A stretch of 64,000 nucleotides of DNA from an uncultured Oscillospiraceae bacterium (GCA_910587995.1 CAJUNS010000003.1:62001-126000), one strand, 5' to 3'; counted from the stretch's first letter, positions 49,801-57,849 are shown. Made by a program: numbers and translations. Notes: a model not told the origin generated them from the letters alone.

Positions 49801-49959
49801 CCCGCCGAGCCCGAGGAAGAGCCCATCGATGATTCGGAGATTCCTCTGGCCGATGTGCCCAAAACCGGCGACACGGCTGGCCTGTGGTTCCTGCTGGTCC
49901 TGGCGGCTGCTGCCAGCCTGACTGGCGTGGCTTTCACCAGCAAGAAGCGGGAATTCTAA
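46882..49959 (+). CDS. Sortase-anchored surface adhesin with Cys-HxH-Cys repeats, beta-helix and pilin-type domain
   Basis: 1025 residues from the ATG at 46882 (AGAGAGG upstream). Signal peptide to ~Ala32; seven C-x(6-11)-HxH-x(3)-C units (residues ~41-185); a right-handed beta-helix-like region of NGG-type turns (MNGGSITENSTTASGGG) to ~470; a linking region; a Spy0128/FctA-like pilin domain (~695-835: FSFELKDENGQVIKTET ... GTYTFYVNE); ~11 PSESP(E/K) hexads; four EPIEDPD(V/I)PLGP units; then sortase motif VPKTGD (~992), a hydrophobic helix and KKREF. It is a wall-anchored stalked adhesin. No sortase gene is in the window. Expression is probably set by c-di-GMP through the leader. A same-length antisense frame exists but is a shadow. 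Confidence 0.92.
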   Translation: MKMHQNKLRKRLLAAVLSAVMCLSALSATASAATVKAELACEKQVHTHSDACYETSSKLFCDEAESAAHQHGETCSQSETKLFCDEAESAGHQHGGECYTTESQLTCTEEHEHTAGCYTEVSTLSCGIEEGAGAHTHTPECNKTTTVMTCTLEETEGHTHSDKCYETVRGTLLCTTEEHTHTNDCYSNKDTIHNELNSALADENEDTVTLILNGFVFVVPTNSLRVEGKDLIIEAGEVAGGTLVQDSDSRVVTVINGGSLTINDDITITGGNHSGGSGIYVGKDSELTMNAGTITGNQSAFAGAGVLVENGGKFEMNGGSITENSTTASGGGVAVNGGEFVMNGGSITNNSANTDTIQEENWAGTNPSIGQGGGVYVESSEGTFELNGGLIANNQAAEGGGVFIDNNGKGSAKLDMNGGVILGNTATKGEGGGVYIQGVGEITGGAILNNKTDTTTDLGGGGVYVEADGKLTIKNAIVTGNVAQGLGHVAGCVHGKNEVFAQDGAAIFDNTAHGGADLSNIPSSSNKGDGFIDGSTHWKDNDEFKQNAQDVFTAGDSKEGNSQGGGGALIGNEMLGGGLADWTGNAVTHKPGSTDLNWDTIDGSNNATVFADRFLALTANASEEAKQAAWKVLESIDSSILGQLNELDNATLEALLGLTSGVLISGNASAMHGGGIANNGVLVMGTQTDGRNTQPTIEVNKYFEGGVLEGGDFSFELKDENGQVIKTETNGSNGKLTFDLPDGYFKEAGTYTFYVNELNDKQENVNYDGSVYQITVVVECKEETYTLGVDENNNPKTYTVKNYVATTTSVQKGSLDEDNSFTASNENAAGNIGFTNSKETPKPSESPEPSESPEPSESPEPSESPEPSESPEPSESPEPSESPEPSESPKPSESPEPSESPKPSEPDEPIEDPDVPLGPDPEEPDEPIEDPDIPLGPDPEEPDEPIEDPDIPLGPGPEEPEEEPIEDPDVPLAPAEPEEEPIDDSEIPLADVPKTGDTAGLWFLLVLAAAASLTGVAFTSKKREF
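49390..49600 (+). repeat. Tandem 18-bp repeats encoding PSESPE
   Basis: About eleven 18-bp units coding the PSESP(E/K) hexad, inside the adhesin wall-spanning stalk. Copy number could vary by slippage. A second tandem array (EPIEDPD-type, ~54-60 bp units) follows to 49800. Confidence 0.88.
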
Positions 49960-49995
49960 AGAAAGCTCTGCGGAATACTTTTTCACATTACAAAG

Positions 49996-50024
49996 AGGCT
50001 GGGCCCTTCGGGGCTCAGCCTTTT
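49996..50024 (+). terminator. Adhesin terminator
   Basis: AGGCTGGGCCC-TTCG-GGGCTCAGCCT followed by TTT, 36 bp after the stop. Confidence 0.85.
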
Positions 50025-50124
50025 GCTTTGCTGACGGAAACTATGAAATGGGACCCCTCTGCCACTCCTGGCAAAGAGGTCCCTTGATATATGGAAATAA
50101 CGCAACAGGGGCCAGCCCCCCTGT

Positions 50125-50880
50125 TTACCGCTGAAACTCCGTCATGTTCTTCCAATAGCGCATGGGCATCATGCCCCGGCGGAGCTTGGGGTTGACCCGG
50201 CCCTCTACAGCGATGGTGTCATAAAACTTCCGCCACAGGGCCTGGTAGCGGGCCTCCTCCTCGCTGGGCTCGGGCAGGTCCACCGCGTCCGCGTAGAAGA
50301 ACTCTCCCGCCTCCCCGCCGGGCCGGTACACAAAGCCCATGCCGTGGGTCTTGTCGAAAATCATAAACCGCTCCGTGTTCAGCCGGGCGCAGAAATGGTT
50401 CACAATCAGGGGCAGCACCCGGTTGTTGGGGGTAATCATGGCCGCCAAAAAACCCCCGCAGTCCGCGAAGCGCAGGAACTCCACATGGAAGTGGGCCTCG
50501 TTTTTCAAGTACAGCAGGGCCTTGTTCAGGGCGTGCACATCCGGGTGGACGCTCATGCCCAGCACCCGGGGCCCGTGGCGGTAGCCCAACAGAATAAAGC
50601 GGATCAGCCGCAGCTCCTTTTCCTCCATGCAGGTGAGAAATCCCTGCTGGACCATGCCTAGGGCGGCGGGGGAGATTTTTTCTCGCACCGAATCCTCCAC
50701 CCGCCGGGCCAGCTCCGGGTCGCTCTCCACCGCCAGGACGCCAAAGAGGGTCCCCTGGGGCTCGTCCAGCAGTTGAACGCCCTGGGGAAGCTTCTTATGG
50801 AAAAAGCATTGGGCCACGCAGCAGAGAAACCCCTGGTAGGTTCCGTCATAGCGGTAAACTAAATTTGACCGGTCAGGCAT
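50125..50880 (-). CDS. TIGR03915-like protein (DUF4130), putative DNA-repair partner
   Basis: 251 residues from the ATG at 50880, inside the end of the radical SAM gene (22-bp overlap). Carries LVYRYDGTYQGFLCCVAQCF at the N-terminus, a conserved ILLGYRHGPRVLGMSVHPDVHAL, ERFMIFDKTHGMGFVYRPGG, and ends MMPMRYWKNMTEF, fitting the family that always accompanies TIGR03916 radical SAM proteins. The biochemical role is not known; joint repair or modification of nucleic acid has been proposed for the pair. Lies downstream of dinB. Confidence 0.88.
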   Translation of the reverse strand: MPDRSNLVYRYDGTYQGFLCCVAQCFFHKKLPQGVQLLDEPQGTLFGVLAVESDPELARRVEDSVREKISPAALGMVQQGFLTCMEEKELRLIRFILLGYRHGPRVLGMSVHPDVHALNKALLYLKNEAHFHVEFLRFADCGGFLAAMITPNNRVLPLIVNHFCARLNTERFMIFDKTHGMGFVYRPGGEAGEFFYADAVDLPEPSEEEARYQALWRKFYDTIAVEGRVNPKLRRGMMPMRYWKNMTEFQR

Positions 50881-52160
50881 TTCACTCCATCCTCCTTCAA
50901 GGGCGCAAAGAGGCTCATCTGCTCTGGCGCGTCGATTTTCTGGCGCTGAATGGGAGAGCGCTCGCAGATGGCTCCGGCGATGACCGCCGGGTCGTCGGTG
51001 GGCAGGGGCGAGGCGGATTTGCCCATGCACACAATGAAGAACCGGGCCCGCTTGAGCACCACCCCCAGCTTTTTCAAGGCGTCGAAGTCCAGCCGGGCGG
51101 TGCGCCGGGCCGCCCGAATGCGCTGGGCGCTTTTTACCCCAATGCCCGGCACCCGCAGGAGCATCTCATAGGGGGCCCGGTTCACCTCCACAGGGAAAAG
51201 CTCCATGTGGTTGACAGCCCAGTTGCACTTGGGGTCCAAAAGGGGGTTGAAGTCCGGGTTTGCGTCGTCTAAAATCTCCCCGGCGGTGAAGCCGTAAAAG
51301 CGCAGAAGCCAGTCCGCCTGGTAGAGCCGGTGCTCCCGCAGCAAGGGCGGCGGCGAGGACAGGGCGGGCAGGGCCCGGTCCTCCACCACAGGCATGTAGG
51401 CGGAGAAAAACACCCGCTTGAGGGCGTACTTTTTATACAGCCCCTCGGTCAGCCGGAGAATCTGCACATCGTGCTCCGGCGTGGCCCCAATGATCATCTG
51501 GGTGGACTGCCCCGCCGGGACAAACCGGGGCGCGGCCCGGTATTTTACCAGCTCCTTGGCGTTTTGGGCGATGCCATCCCGAATCTGCCCCATGGGGGCC
51601 AGGATTTTCTCCTTGGACTTCTGGGGGGCCAGGCGCTTCAGGCTCGCCCCGCTGGGCAGCTCAATGTTCACGCTCATCCGGTCGGCATAGAGGCCCAGCT
51701 CTTCGGTCAGCCGGGGATTGGCCCCGGGGATGGCCTTTACGTGCACATACCCCCAAAAGCCGCAGTCCTCCCGAAGCATTTTCACAGCGGACAGCATGAG
51801 TTCGCAGGTATAGTCGGGGTTTTTCACCACCGCCGAAGAGAGAAACAGGCCCTCAATGTAGTTGCGGCGGTAAAATTCCATGGTCAGGGTGCACAGCTCC
51901 CGGGGGGTGAAGCTGGCCCGCCGGCAGTCCGCCGTGTGGCGGTTGACGCAGTAGGCGCAGTCAAAGGCGCAGTCATTGCTCATCAGCACCTTTAAAAGAG
52001 AGACGCACCGGCCGTCGGCGGCAAAGCTGTGGCAGATGCCCGCCTTGACCGCGCTGCCCAGCTTGCCCTTCTGGGCGGGCCGGTCCACCCCGGAGGAGGT
52101 GCAGGCCACATCGTACTTGGCCGCATCGGTGAGAATTTCCAGTTTTTCCATTAGGTCCAT
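50859..52160 (-). CDS. Radical SAM putative DNA modification/repair protein (TIGR03916-like)
   Basis: 433 residues from the ATG at 52160 (AAAGGAGCC upstream). Radical SAM Cys64-Cys68-Cys71 (NDCAFDCAYCVNR), with Cys43/Cys52 nearby (GICHSFAADGRC). The C-terminus has a helix-hairpin-helix, LLRVPGIGVKSAQRIRAARR, a DNA-binding feature. The family is paired with TIGR03915 proteins and is predicted to act in DNA repair; the chemistry is unproven. It follows dinB by 87 bp on the same strand, below a promoter with a LexA box, so SOS control of the set is likely. Confidence 0.9.
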   Translation of the reverse strand: MDLMEKLEILTDAAKYDVACTSSGVDRPAQKGKLGSAVKAGICHSFAADGRCVSLLKVLMSNDCAFDCAYCVNRHTADCRRASFTPRELCTLTMEFYRRNYIEGLFLSSAVVKNPDYTCELMLSAVKMLREDCGFWGYVHVKAIPGANPRLTEELGLYADRMSVNIELPSGASLKRLAPQKSKEKILAPMGQIRDGIAQNAKELVKYRAAPRFVPAGQSTQMIIGATPEHDVQILRLTEGLYKKYALKRVFFSAYMPVVEDRALPALSSPPPLLREHRLYQADWLLRFYGFTAGEILDDANPDFNPLLDPKCNWAVNHMELFPVEVNRAPYEMLLRVPGIGVKSAQRIRAARRTARLDFDALKKLGVVLKRARFFIVCMGKSASPLPTDDPAVIAGAICERSPIQRQKIDAPEQMSLFAPLKEDGVKCLTGQI

Positions 52161-52247
52161 GGGATGGCTCCTTTCCAGGGTGGCTGTGGCCCAAAATAGC
52201 CGCAAGGGCAGCGGCAGGGCTGTGGGGCGGCTCTCTTTCCCAAAGGA

Positions 52248-53459
52248 TCAAGGGGGCGCCTTCCTCTCCGGTGGCGAAGGCTCTTCCCCTTTTACCAAAA
52301 AGGCCCGCCGCAGGCTCTCGCTCCCATAGCGCTCCCGCACCCGGTCCACTGCGTCCTCCAGGCGCTCCCGGCGCTTGCGGCTGTCCCCGTCCTCAAAAAA
52401 GCTCACCTGCTCCTCATCCTCCCGGATCAAACGGCCCGCCCGGAGGCCCAGCAGGCGCACCGCCCAGCTTTTGTTTTCCTTTTTATACAGCTCCCAGGCG
52501 GCCTGGTATAAGGTGGCCGAGTCCCGGGCGGCGCCGGGTAGGCGCTTCTGGCGCTGAATCTCTTGAAAATCGCTGGAGCGGACCGTAATTTGCACCTCTT
52601 GGGCCCGCATACGGTGGCGGCGCAGCCGGGCGGCTACCGTCTCGGCCAAGCTGTACAAGGTTTCCCGCACCTCCTGGTCTGTGGTCAGGTCCCGGGGCAG
52701 CGTGGTGCTGTTGCCAATGGATTTGGGCTCCTCCTGGGCATCCACCCGCTGCACCGGGGAATCATCCAGGCCGTTGGCATAAACCCACAGGGTCTCGCCC
52801 ATGCGGCCCAGCAGCGAGCGCATCACACCCGGCTCCATGCGGGCAATGTCCCCAATGGTGTGCAGGCCGTACCGCCGCAGGGTCTTTTCGGTGCTGGGGC
52901 CCACCAGCAGCAGGTCCGAACAGGGCATGTTCCAGATGATCTCTTCCATCTCCCGGCGGCCAAACTCCGTAACCGCGTCGGGCTTTTTGTAGTCGCTGCC
53001 CAGCTTGGCGAAAATTTTGTTAAAGGACACGCCAATGGACACGGTCAGGCCCAGCTCCGCCTTCACCCGCTGGCGGATGGTTTCGGCAATGCGCCGCCCA
53101 TCGCCAAAGAGCAGGCCGCTGCCGTACACATCCAGCCAGCACTCGTCCAAACTGAAGGCCTCCACCCGGTCGGTGTAGTCCTGGTAAATCTTTTTGGCCA
53201 GCTGAGAAAAATAGGCATAGCGCTCATGATGGGGCGGCACCAGCTGGAGGCCCGGGCACTTGCGCATGGCCTGCCAGATGGGCTCGGCGGTCTGCACGCC
53301 TTTGGCCTTGGCAAGCATATTTTTCGCCAGTATAATGCCGTGGCGGCTTTCCTTGTCCCCGGCCACGGCCATGGGCACGTCCCGGTACTGGGGGGCGTAA
53401 AGGGTCTCGACAGAGGCGTAAAAGTTGTTCATATCCACATGCAGAATGCCGTTTTCCAC
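52248..53459 (-). CDS. dinB: DNA polymerase IV, Y-family (DinB)
   Basis: 403 residues, GTG start at 53459. Y-family catalytic residues: Asp9 in LHVDMNNFYASVE and Asp105-Glu106 in AFSLDECWLDVYG; thumb and little-finger parts follow (LLLVGPSTEKTLRRYGLHTIGD; TLPRDLTTDQEVRETLYSLAE). It copies past lesions at low fidelity. Its promoter carries a LexA box, so induction by DNA damage is expected, and two repair-associated genes follow. Confidence 0.94.
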   Translation of the reverse strand: MENGILHVDMNNFYASVETLYAPQYRDVPMAVAGDKESRHGIILAKNMLAKAKGVQTAEPIWQAMRKCPGLQLVPPHHERYAYFSQLAKKIYQDYTDRVEAFSLDECWLDVYGSGLLFGDGRRIAETIRQRVKAELGLTVSIGVSFNKIFAKLGSDYKKPDAVTEFGRREMEEIIWNMPCSDLLLVGPSTEKTLRRYGLHTIGDIARMEPGVMRSLLGRMGETLWVYANGLDDSPVQRVDAQEEPKSIGNSTTLPRDLTTDQEVRETLYSLAETVAARLRRHRMRAQEVQITVRSSDFQEIQRQKRLPGAARDSATLYQAAWELYKKENKSWAVRLLGLRAGRLIREDEEQVSFFEDGDSRKRRERLEDAVDRVRERYGSESLRRAFLVKGEEPSPPERKAPP

Positions 53460-53491
53460 TGGCGCCGCCTCCCTGATCTGGTGTTAATCCC

Positions 53492-53520
53492 ATTATAGAA
53501 CAGTTGTTCGCGTTTGTCAA
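53492..53520 (-). promoter_or_regulatory. dinB promoter
   Basis: Minus strand TTGACA, 17-nt spacer, TATAAT, with a LexA box inside the spacer. Confidence 0.85.
53497..53510 (-). promoter_or_regulatory. LexA/DinR (SOS) box
   Basis: Minus strand CGAACAACTGTTCT fits the Gram-positive consensus CGAAC-N4-GTTCG at all but the last base. It overlaps the spacer of the dinB promoter, where repressor binding would block polymerase. Confidence 0.8.
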
Positions 53521-53543
53521 GAGGGAAATTTTGACGGTTGTGT

Positions 53544-53618
53544 CCAAACCACAGAGATCATCATCTGTGTTCTCCCGCCCTACGGGCGGGAGAACACGAA
53601 AAACTCTCCGAAACGGAC
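53544..53618 (-). repeat. Dispersed hairpin repeat, copy C (reverse)
   Basis: On the minus strand GTCCGTTTCGGAGAG, then stem GTGTTCTCCCGCCC / GGGCGGGAGAACAC (TAC or GTA loop, 53567-53597), then ATGATGATCTCTGTGG. Versus copy B one stem pair has changed from C-G to T-A on both arms. The rest of 53619-53790 has no recognised element. Confidence 0.9.
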
Positions 53619-53791
53619 ACTCCCATTTTGGCTGCTGCCCGCTGGCAGCGGGCCCGGTTTTGGACCAGCAACCGGCCAGCTTATCAAGAAAAATGCCACC
53701 GCCGGCAGGGCGGGAGCATGCCTTTCCCTCCTCCGGACCAGCCGCGCCCCCTTGCCCGCGGGGGGTGAAACTGGAGTGGACAAAACGATAC

Positions 53792-53820
53792 TTGCGCCAG
53801 TGGAGCCTCTGTGCTAGAAT
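53792..53820 (+). promoter_or_regulatory. Promoter of the HAD (Cof-type) gene
   Basis: TTGCGC, 17-nt spacer, TAGAAT. Confidence 0.55.
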
Positions 53821-53852
53821 ATGGGACATACGCTATGCGACTTTAGGAGGGA

Positions 53853-54677
53853 ATGCAATTGATACAGGCAGCTTTTTTTGACATTGACGGAACGCTTCTC
53901 GACCACTCGGAGGGTGGAAGCGTCTTTCCAGAATCCACGGCGGCGGCCCTGGCCGCCTTGCAGCGGAAAGGGATTAAAGTTTTCGTCTCCACAGGACGCG
54001 CTCCCGCCATGCTGGACTCGGTGCACGGGCTCTTTCCCGCCGTGCGGGACCTCTTTCCCTTTGACGGGTTCTGCACCTTCAACGGCCAGCTGGTCTTGGA
54101 GCGGGATGGCACGGTCATCCACCGCATGGCCCACAACCCGGAAGATGTGCGGCGGCTTCTGCCCCTGGCCAAGGAGCGGAACTTCCCCTGCTTTGTGCTG
54201 GAAGAGGAGTTAAGCTTCCCCGTAACGGACCATCCTTCCATCCGCCGCCACTATGAGTGGATGGGCATTCCGTTTCCGCCTTTCTACGATGCTTCACGGC
54301 TTGCCAGCCACCCGGTTATCCAGTTTAACGTCTACATGACCCTGGAAGAGGGCAAAAAGGTTCTGGCTCCCCTGGAGCATGTGGAGGTAACCAGTTCCGG
54401 CTTTGATATTCTGGACGTGATCCCCAAGGGAGGCGGAAAGGAAACCGGCCTCAGCGCGGTAGCCCGGTACTATGGCATCCGCCAAGAGGACACCATTGCC
54501 TTTGGGGACGGATTTAACGATATGGGGATGCTGGACTGGGCCGGAACCGGAGTTGCCATGGGCAACGCGCCGGACGCCGTGAAGGCCGGGGCGGACTATG
54601 TGACCACGTCCGTCTCTGACAACGGTGTAAAAAATGCCCTGCTCCATCTGGGCATTCTCAGCCAGGACGATTTATAA
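53853..54677 (+). CDS. HAD-superfamily phosphatase, Cof/IIB type
   Basis: 274 residues from ATG 53853. Motif I FFDIDGTLLDH, VFVSTGRAPAM (II), a large IIB cap, and the final FGDGFNDMGMLDWAG with GVAMGNAPDAVK (III/IV). Cof-type enzymes dephosphorylate sugar phosphates or cofactor precursors; substrate unknown. AGGAGG is only 2 nt before the ATG but 8 nt before an in-frame TTG at 53859, so the true start may be there. Single gene with own promoter and terminator. Confidence 0.9.
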   Translation: MQLIQAAFFDIDGTLLDHSEGGSVFPESTAAALAALQRKGIKVFVSTGRAPAMLDSVHGLFPAVRDLFPFDGFCTFNGQLVLERDGTVIHRMAHNPEDVRRLLPLAKERNFPCFVLEEELSFPVTDHPSIRRHYEWMGIPFPPFYDASRLASHPVIQFNVYMTLEEGKKVLAPLEHVEVTSSGFDILDVIPKGGGKETGLSAVARYYGIRQEDTIAFGDGFNDMGMLDWAGTGVAMGNAPDAVKAGADYVTTSVSDNGVKNALLHLGILSQDDL

Positions 54678-54690
54678 CCCAAGAAGCAGC

Positions 54691-54745
54691 GGCAGCTATC
54701 AAAATGCGAACCGGGGAAGGTTCCGATTTTGATAGCTGCCCTTTT
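54691..54745 (+). terminator. Terminator of the HAD gene
   Basis: GGCAGCTATCAAAAT pairs with ATTTTGATAGCTGCC, followed by CTTTT, 14 bp after the stop. Confidence 0.85.
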
Positions 54746-54860
54746 GGCGGGGAGCGGCTTTGGGGGCCTTCCCGGCATATTTTCTGATTTTCACTCTATT
54801 TTCTCCGGTTTTCTGGCTAGGTAGTTGCGAAAACAATGGCTATTGTCTCGTTTTTGATAC

Positions 54861-54889
54861 TTGTTTTCCCGCCGGACATGGTCTATACT
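54861..54889 (+). promoter_or_regulatory. Promoter of the ABC importer operon
   Basis: TTGTTT, 17-nt spacer, TATACT. The remaining 54746-54860 and 54890-54980 hold no gene and no operator I can name. Confidence 0.55.
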
Positions 54890-54997
54890 GGGGCATATCA
54901 CAAACCGCCCGGGCAGCCACCATAGAGGCGGCTCTTGTGATATTCCCTTTACTTGGGCATGCCGCCCAAAATCTATTTTTGGAAAGGACGAAAAAGT

Positions 54998-56755
54998 ATG
55001 AAGATCCAAAAGCTTCTGGCCCTGCTGCTGGCGGCCGCGTTGGTGCTCACCTGCCTGAGCGCCTGCGGCGGCGATTCCGGCTCCTCCGGTTCCTCCACGG
55101 TAAGCAGCGGCTCATCGGAGGAGTCCGCTCCGGACTCCTCCTCTTCCGAAGACTCTTCGGAAACATCCTCTGAGGGCGAAAAGCCCGAGGACCCCGCTTC
55201 TGACGTGAAGAACGGCGAAGTGAACCAGCAGACCTACCCCCTCTCTACCAGCGGCGAGACGCTCTCCTACTGGTATCCCTGGGCTGGCTCCATGACCGAA
55301 CTGGCTGACTTCAACGACTCCTACTTCTTCCAGTGGTATGAGGAGCTCACCGGCGTACATATCGACTTTATCGTGCCCGCCAGCGGCTCCGAGAGCGACG
55401 CCTTCCAGCTGCTGTTCGCTTCCGACGACATGCCCGATATGCTGCACACCGAGCCCGCTTCCTATTCTTACCGCAACGGCCAGGACGCCGCCATTGACGA
55501 CGGCTACTTCATCGACATGGCCCAGTACCTGGAATTCGCCCCGAACTTCAACTCCTGGCTGGCTGGCAACGACGACTTCCGCCGCGCCGCCTATTCGGAC
55601 ACCGGCAAGCTGTACGGCATGTGGAACGTGTGGTCCGACATGGAGCCCGGCGTGGTCTATGCCGACTGGGGCCCCTCCATTCGCAAGGACTTTTTGGACA
55701 GGGTGAAGATGGAAGTGCCCACCACCTATTCCGAGTGGGAAGCCGTTTTGACCGCCTTTAAAGAGCAGCTGGGCGTGGAAGCTCCCTTCTACACCTCCAA
55801 ATACGGCATTGACACCGGCGAGTTTATGGCTGGCTATGACACCGCCCCCTATTTCTACCAGAGAGACGGGAAGGTGCAGTACGGCCCCATGGACGACAAC
55901 TACAAAGAGTATCTGACCATGCTTCACGATTGGTGGTCCAAGGGCCTGCTGGACCCGGACTTTGCCACCCGCTCTTCCGGCGGCACCACCGCGGACAATG
56001 ACATGATGCTTAACGACAAGGTGGGCTCCCTGATGGACCACGGCACCCGTTTGGGCGACGTGTACATCTCCCGCGGCGCCACCAACCCCGACCTGATGAT
56101 GGTGGCCGCTCCCCAGCCCACCAAGGACAAGGACGACCCCACCTATGTGGAGCCTAACTGGCGCAGCGCGACCTACGCCAACTCCATCAGCAACTCCACC
56201 GAGCTCATTGCCGCCGATTCGGAGAAGATTGAGCTGGCCATCCGCTGGCTGGACGGTTTCTACGCCAAGGACGTGGCTCTGAACGCCAACTATGGCACCG
56301 AGGAGTACGAGGGCAAGGTATGGCATTATGATGACTCCACCTCCACCGGGCGGCTTATTGACTATGACTACCGCTTCAGCAACCCCGATGGCATGTCTTC
56401 CGGCATGGTGCTGGTGCAGTTCTCCATGAAGAATCCTCCCATCCGCTATGAGGGCATGCAGTCTGAAACCGGCCCTGCCGAGCGGAAAGACGGTTATATG
56501 CTGTGGAAAAAGTACGGCAGCGGCATGTATCTGCCCGCCCGCCTGACCATGACCACGGAGGAAGGCCAGACCTATGCCTCTATGTACACGGATATTGAGA
56601 CCTATGTCCAGGAGTGCAACGTGAAGTTCATCATGGGCCAGATGTCTCTGGACGAGTACGACTCTTACCGCGACACGCTGAAGAGCATGGGCATTGAGCA
56701 GTGCATCGAGATTCAGCAGACCGCCCTGGACCGCTACAACGCCCGTTCGTTCTAA
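54998..56755 (+). CDS. ABC transporter substrate-binding lipoprotein (LplA-like)
   Basis: 585 residues from ATG 54998 (GGAAAGG upstream). Lipobox LTCLSACGGDS, then a ~50-residue Ser/Glu-rich linker (SSGSSEESAPDSSSSEDSSE). The body matches large Clostridial family-1/LplA binding proteins (YWYPWAGSMTELADFND, DSYFFQWYEELTGV, PDMLHTEPASYSYRN, YGTEEYEGKVWHYD). It would deliver an oligosaccharide to the two permeases downstream. The ATPase is missing, as is usual for this family. Regulated probably by the convergent AraC sensor. Confidence 0.92.
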   Translation: MKIQKLLALLLAAALVLTCLSACGGDSGSSGSSTVSSGSSEESAPDSSSSEDSSETSSEGEKPEDPASDVKNGEVNQQTYPLSTSGETLSYWYPWAGSMTELADFNDSYFFQWYEELTGVHIDFIVPASGSESDAFQLLFASDDMPDMLHTEPASYSYRNGQDAAIDDGYFIDMAQYLEFAPNFNSWLAGNDDFRRAAYSDTGKLYGMWNVWSDMEPGVVYADWGPSIRKDFLDRVKMEVPTTYSEWEAVLTAFKEQLGVEAPFYTSKYGIDTGEFMAGYDTAPYFYQRDGKVQYGPMDDNYKEYLTMLHDWWSKGLLDPDFATRSSGGTTADNDMMLNDKVGSLMDHGTRLGDVYISRGATNPDLMMVAAPQPTKDKDDPTYVEPNWRSATYANSISNSTELIAADSEKIELAIRWLDGFYAKDVALNANYGTEEYEGKVWHYDDSTSTGRLIDYDYRFSNPDGMSSGMVLVQFSMKNPPIRYEGMQSETGPAERKDGYMLWKKYGSGMYLPARLTMTTEEGQTYASMYTDIETYVQECNVKFIMGQMSLDEYDSYRDTLKSMGIEQCIEIQQTALDRYNARSF

Positions 56756-56804
56756 CCTTGCAGCCTTGATCTTCCGGTCCGTCACTTCCAGGCGATAAAC
56801 GGTA

Positions 56805-56833
56805 ACAGCGGAAAGGGAAGCCCTTTCCGCTGT
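56805..56833 (+). promoter_or_regulatory. Intercistronic hairpin after the binding-protein gene
   Basis: ACAGCGGAAAGGG and CCCTTTCCGCTGT form a 13-bp perfect stem with loop AAG. There is no T-run, so it is not a full terminator; such stems protect the upstream mRNA and raise binding-protein levels over permeases. Confidence 0.65.
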
Positions 56834-56883
56834 CGCCATATCGCGCCCTTTGTTTTCACTTTAATCTTGAGGAGGGATCTATC

Positions 56884-57831
56884 TTGGCAAAATCCAACGC
56901 CGCCGCTGTGGACGAAAAAAAGCTGAGACGCGCGCTGATTAAACGGGACTGGCGGATGAATAAGGCCGTCTATCTTATGGCGCTGCCGGTTTTGGCCTAT
57001 TTTATCATCTTCAACTATGTCCCCATGAGCGGAATTTTGATGGCGTTTCAGAACTTTTCCATCAAAAAGGGCATTCTTGGTTCGCAATGGGTGGGCTTCG
57101 ACCAGTTTATCCGCTTCTTTAACTCCCCCCACTGCTTCCGCCTGATCCGCAACACGCTGCTCATCAGTTTTTATGGGCTGCTGTTCTCGTTCCCCTTCCC
57201 CATTGTCTTCGCCCTCTGCCTCAACGAGGTGCGCAGCAAAAAGTTTAAAAAAGTCACCCAGACCATCTCCTACCTGCCCTACTTCATCTCCGTGGTGGTT
57301 GTGGTCTCCATCCTGCAGGACTTCACCAAGGCCGATGGCGTCCTGACCCGCCTGGCGGCCGCCCTGGGCGATACGGGCGGAGCCCTGATCTCCCGGCCCG
57401 AGTGGTTCCGCACACTGTTCATCGGCTCCAACATGTGGCAGCACTTGGGTTACAACTCCATCATCTTCATCTCGGCCCTGGCGGCCATCGACCAGGAGCT
57501 CTATGAGGCCGCTGTGATAGATGGCGCGGGGCGCTGGAAGCAGACCCTTTACATCACCATTCCCGCCCTGACCGGCACCATTGTGGTTCTTTTAATTTTG
57601 CGCCTGGGCCAAATTATGAACGTAGGCTATGAGAAGATCATCCTGATGTACGGTCCCTCCACCTATGAGACCGGCGATGTGATTTCCTCCTATGTGTACC
57701 GGGTGGGCATTGTGGACTCGGACTACAGCTACTCAACGGCCATCAACCTGTTCAACTCGGTCATCAACTTCATCGTGCTGTTCACGGCCAACATTTTCAG
57801 CCGCAAGATCAGCGAAACCAGCCTCTGGTAA
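56884..57831 (+). CDS. ABC transporter permease (LplB-like)
   Basis: 315 residues, TTG start with AGGAGGG at good spacing. Six hydrophobic segments beginning VYLMALPVLAYFIIFNYVPM, and the coupling EAA-like helix with YEAAVIDGAGRWKQTLYITIPAL. Family: binding-protein-dependent sugar permease of the LplB/YtcO type. Pairs with the next gene in the membrane; ATPase shared from elsewhere. Confidence 0.93.
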   Translation: MAKSNAAAVDEKKLRRALIKRDWRMNKAVYLMALPVLAYFIIFNYVPMSGILMAFQNFSIKKGILGSQWVGFDQFIRFFNSPHCFRLIRNTLLISFYGLLFSFPFPIVFALCLNEVRSKKFKKVTQTISYLPYFISVVVVVSILQDFTKADGVLTRLAAALGDTGGALISRPEWFRTLFIGSNMWQHLGYNSIIFISALAAIDQELYEAAVIDGAGRWKQTLYITIPALTGTIVVLLILRLGQIMNVGYEKIILMYGPSTYETGDVISSYVYRVGIVDSDYSYSTAINLFNSVINFIVLFTANIFSRKISETSLW

Positions 57832-57849
57832 GAAAGGAGATCGAATGCT

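Noticed and set aside
46801..49986. 1061-codon open frame antisense to the adhesin
   Set aside because: It mirrors the repetitive codons of the adhesin; its protein is low-complexity, has no ribosome site and no family resemblance. The plus-strand gene has signal peptide, domains and sortase motif.
53535..53630. Short coding frames over the three hairpin repeats
   Set aside because: They read alike only because the repeat is shared; no ribosome sites or conserved starts.
55112..56839. 575-codon minus-strand frame opposite the binding protein
   Set aside because: Antisense shadow; no ribosome site; the plus-strand lipoprotein is certain.
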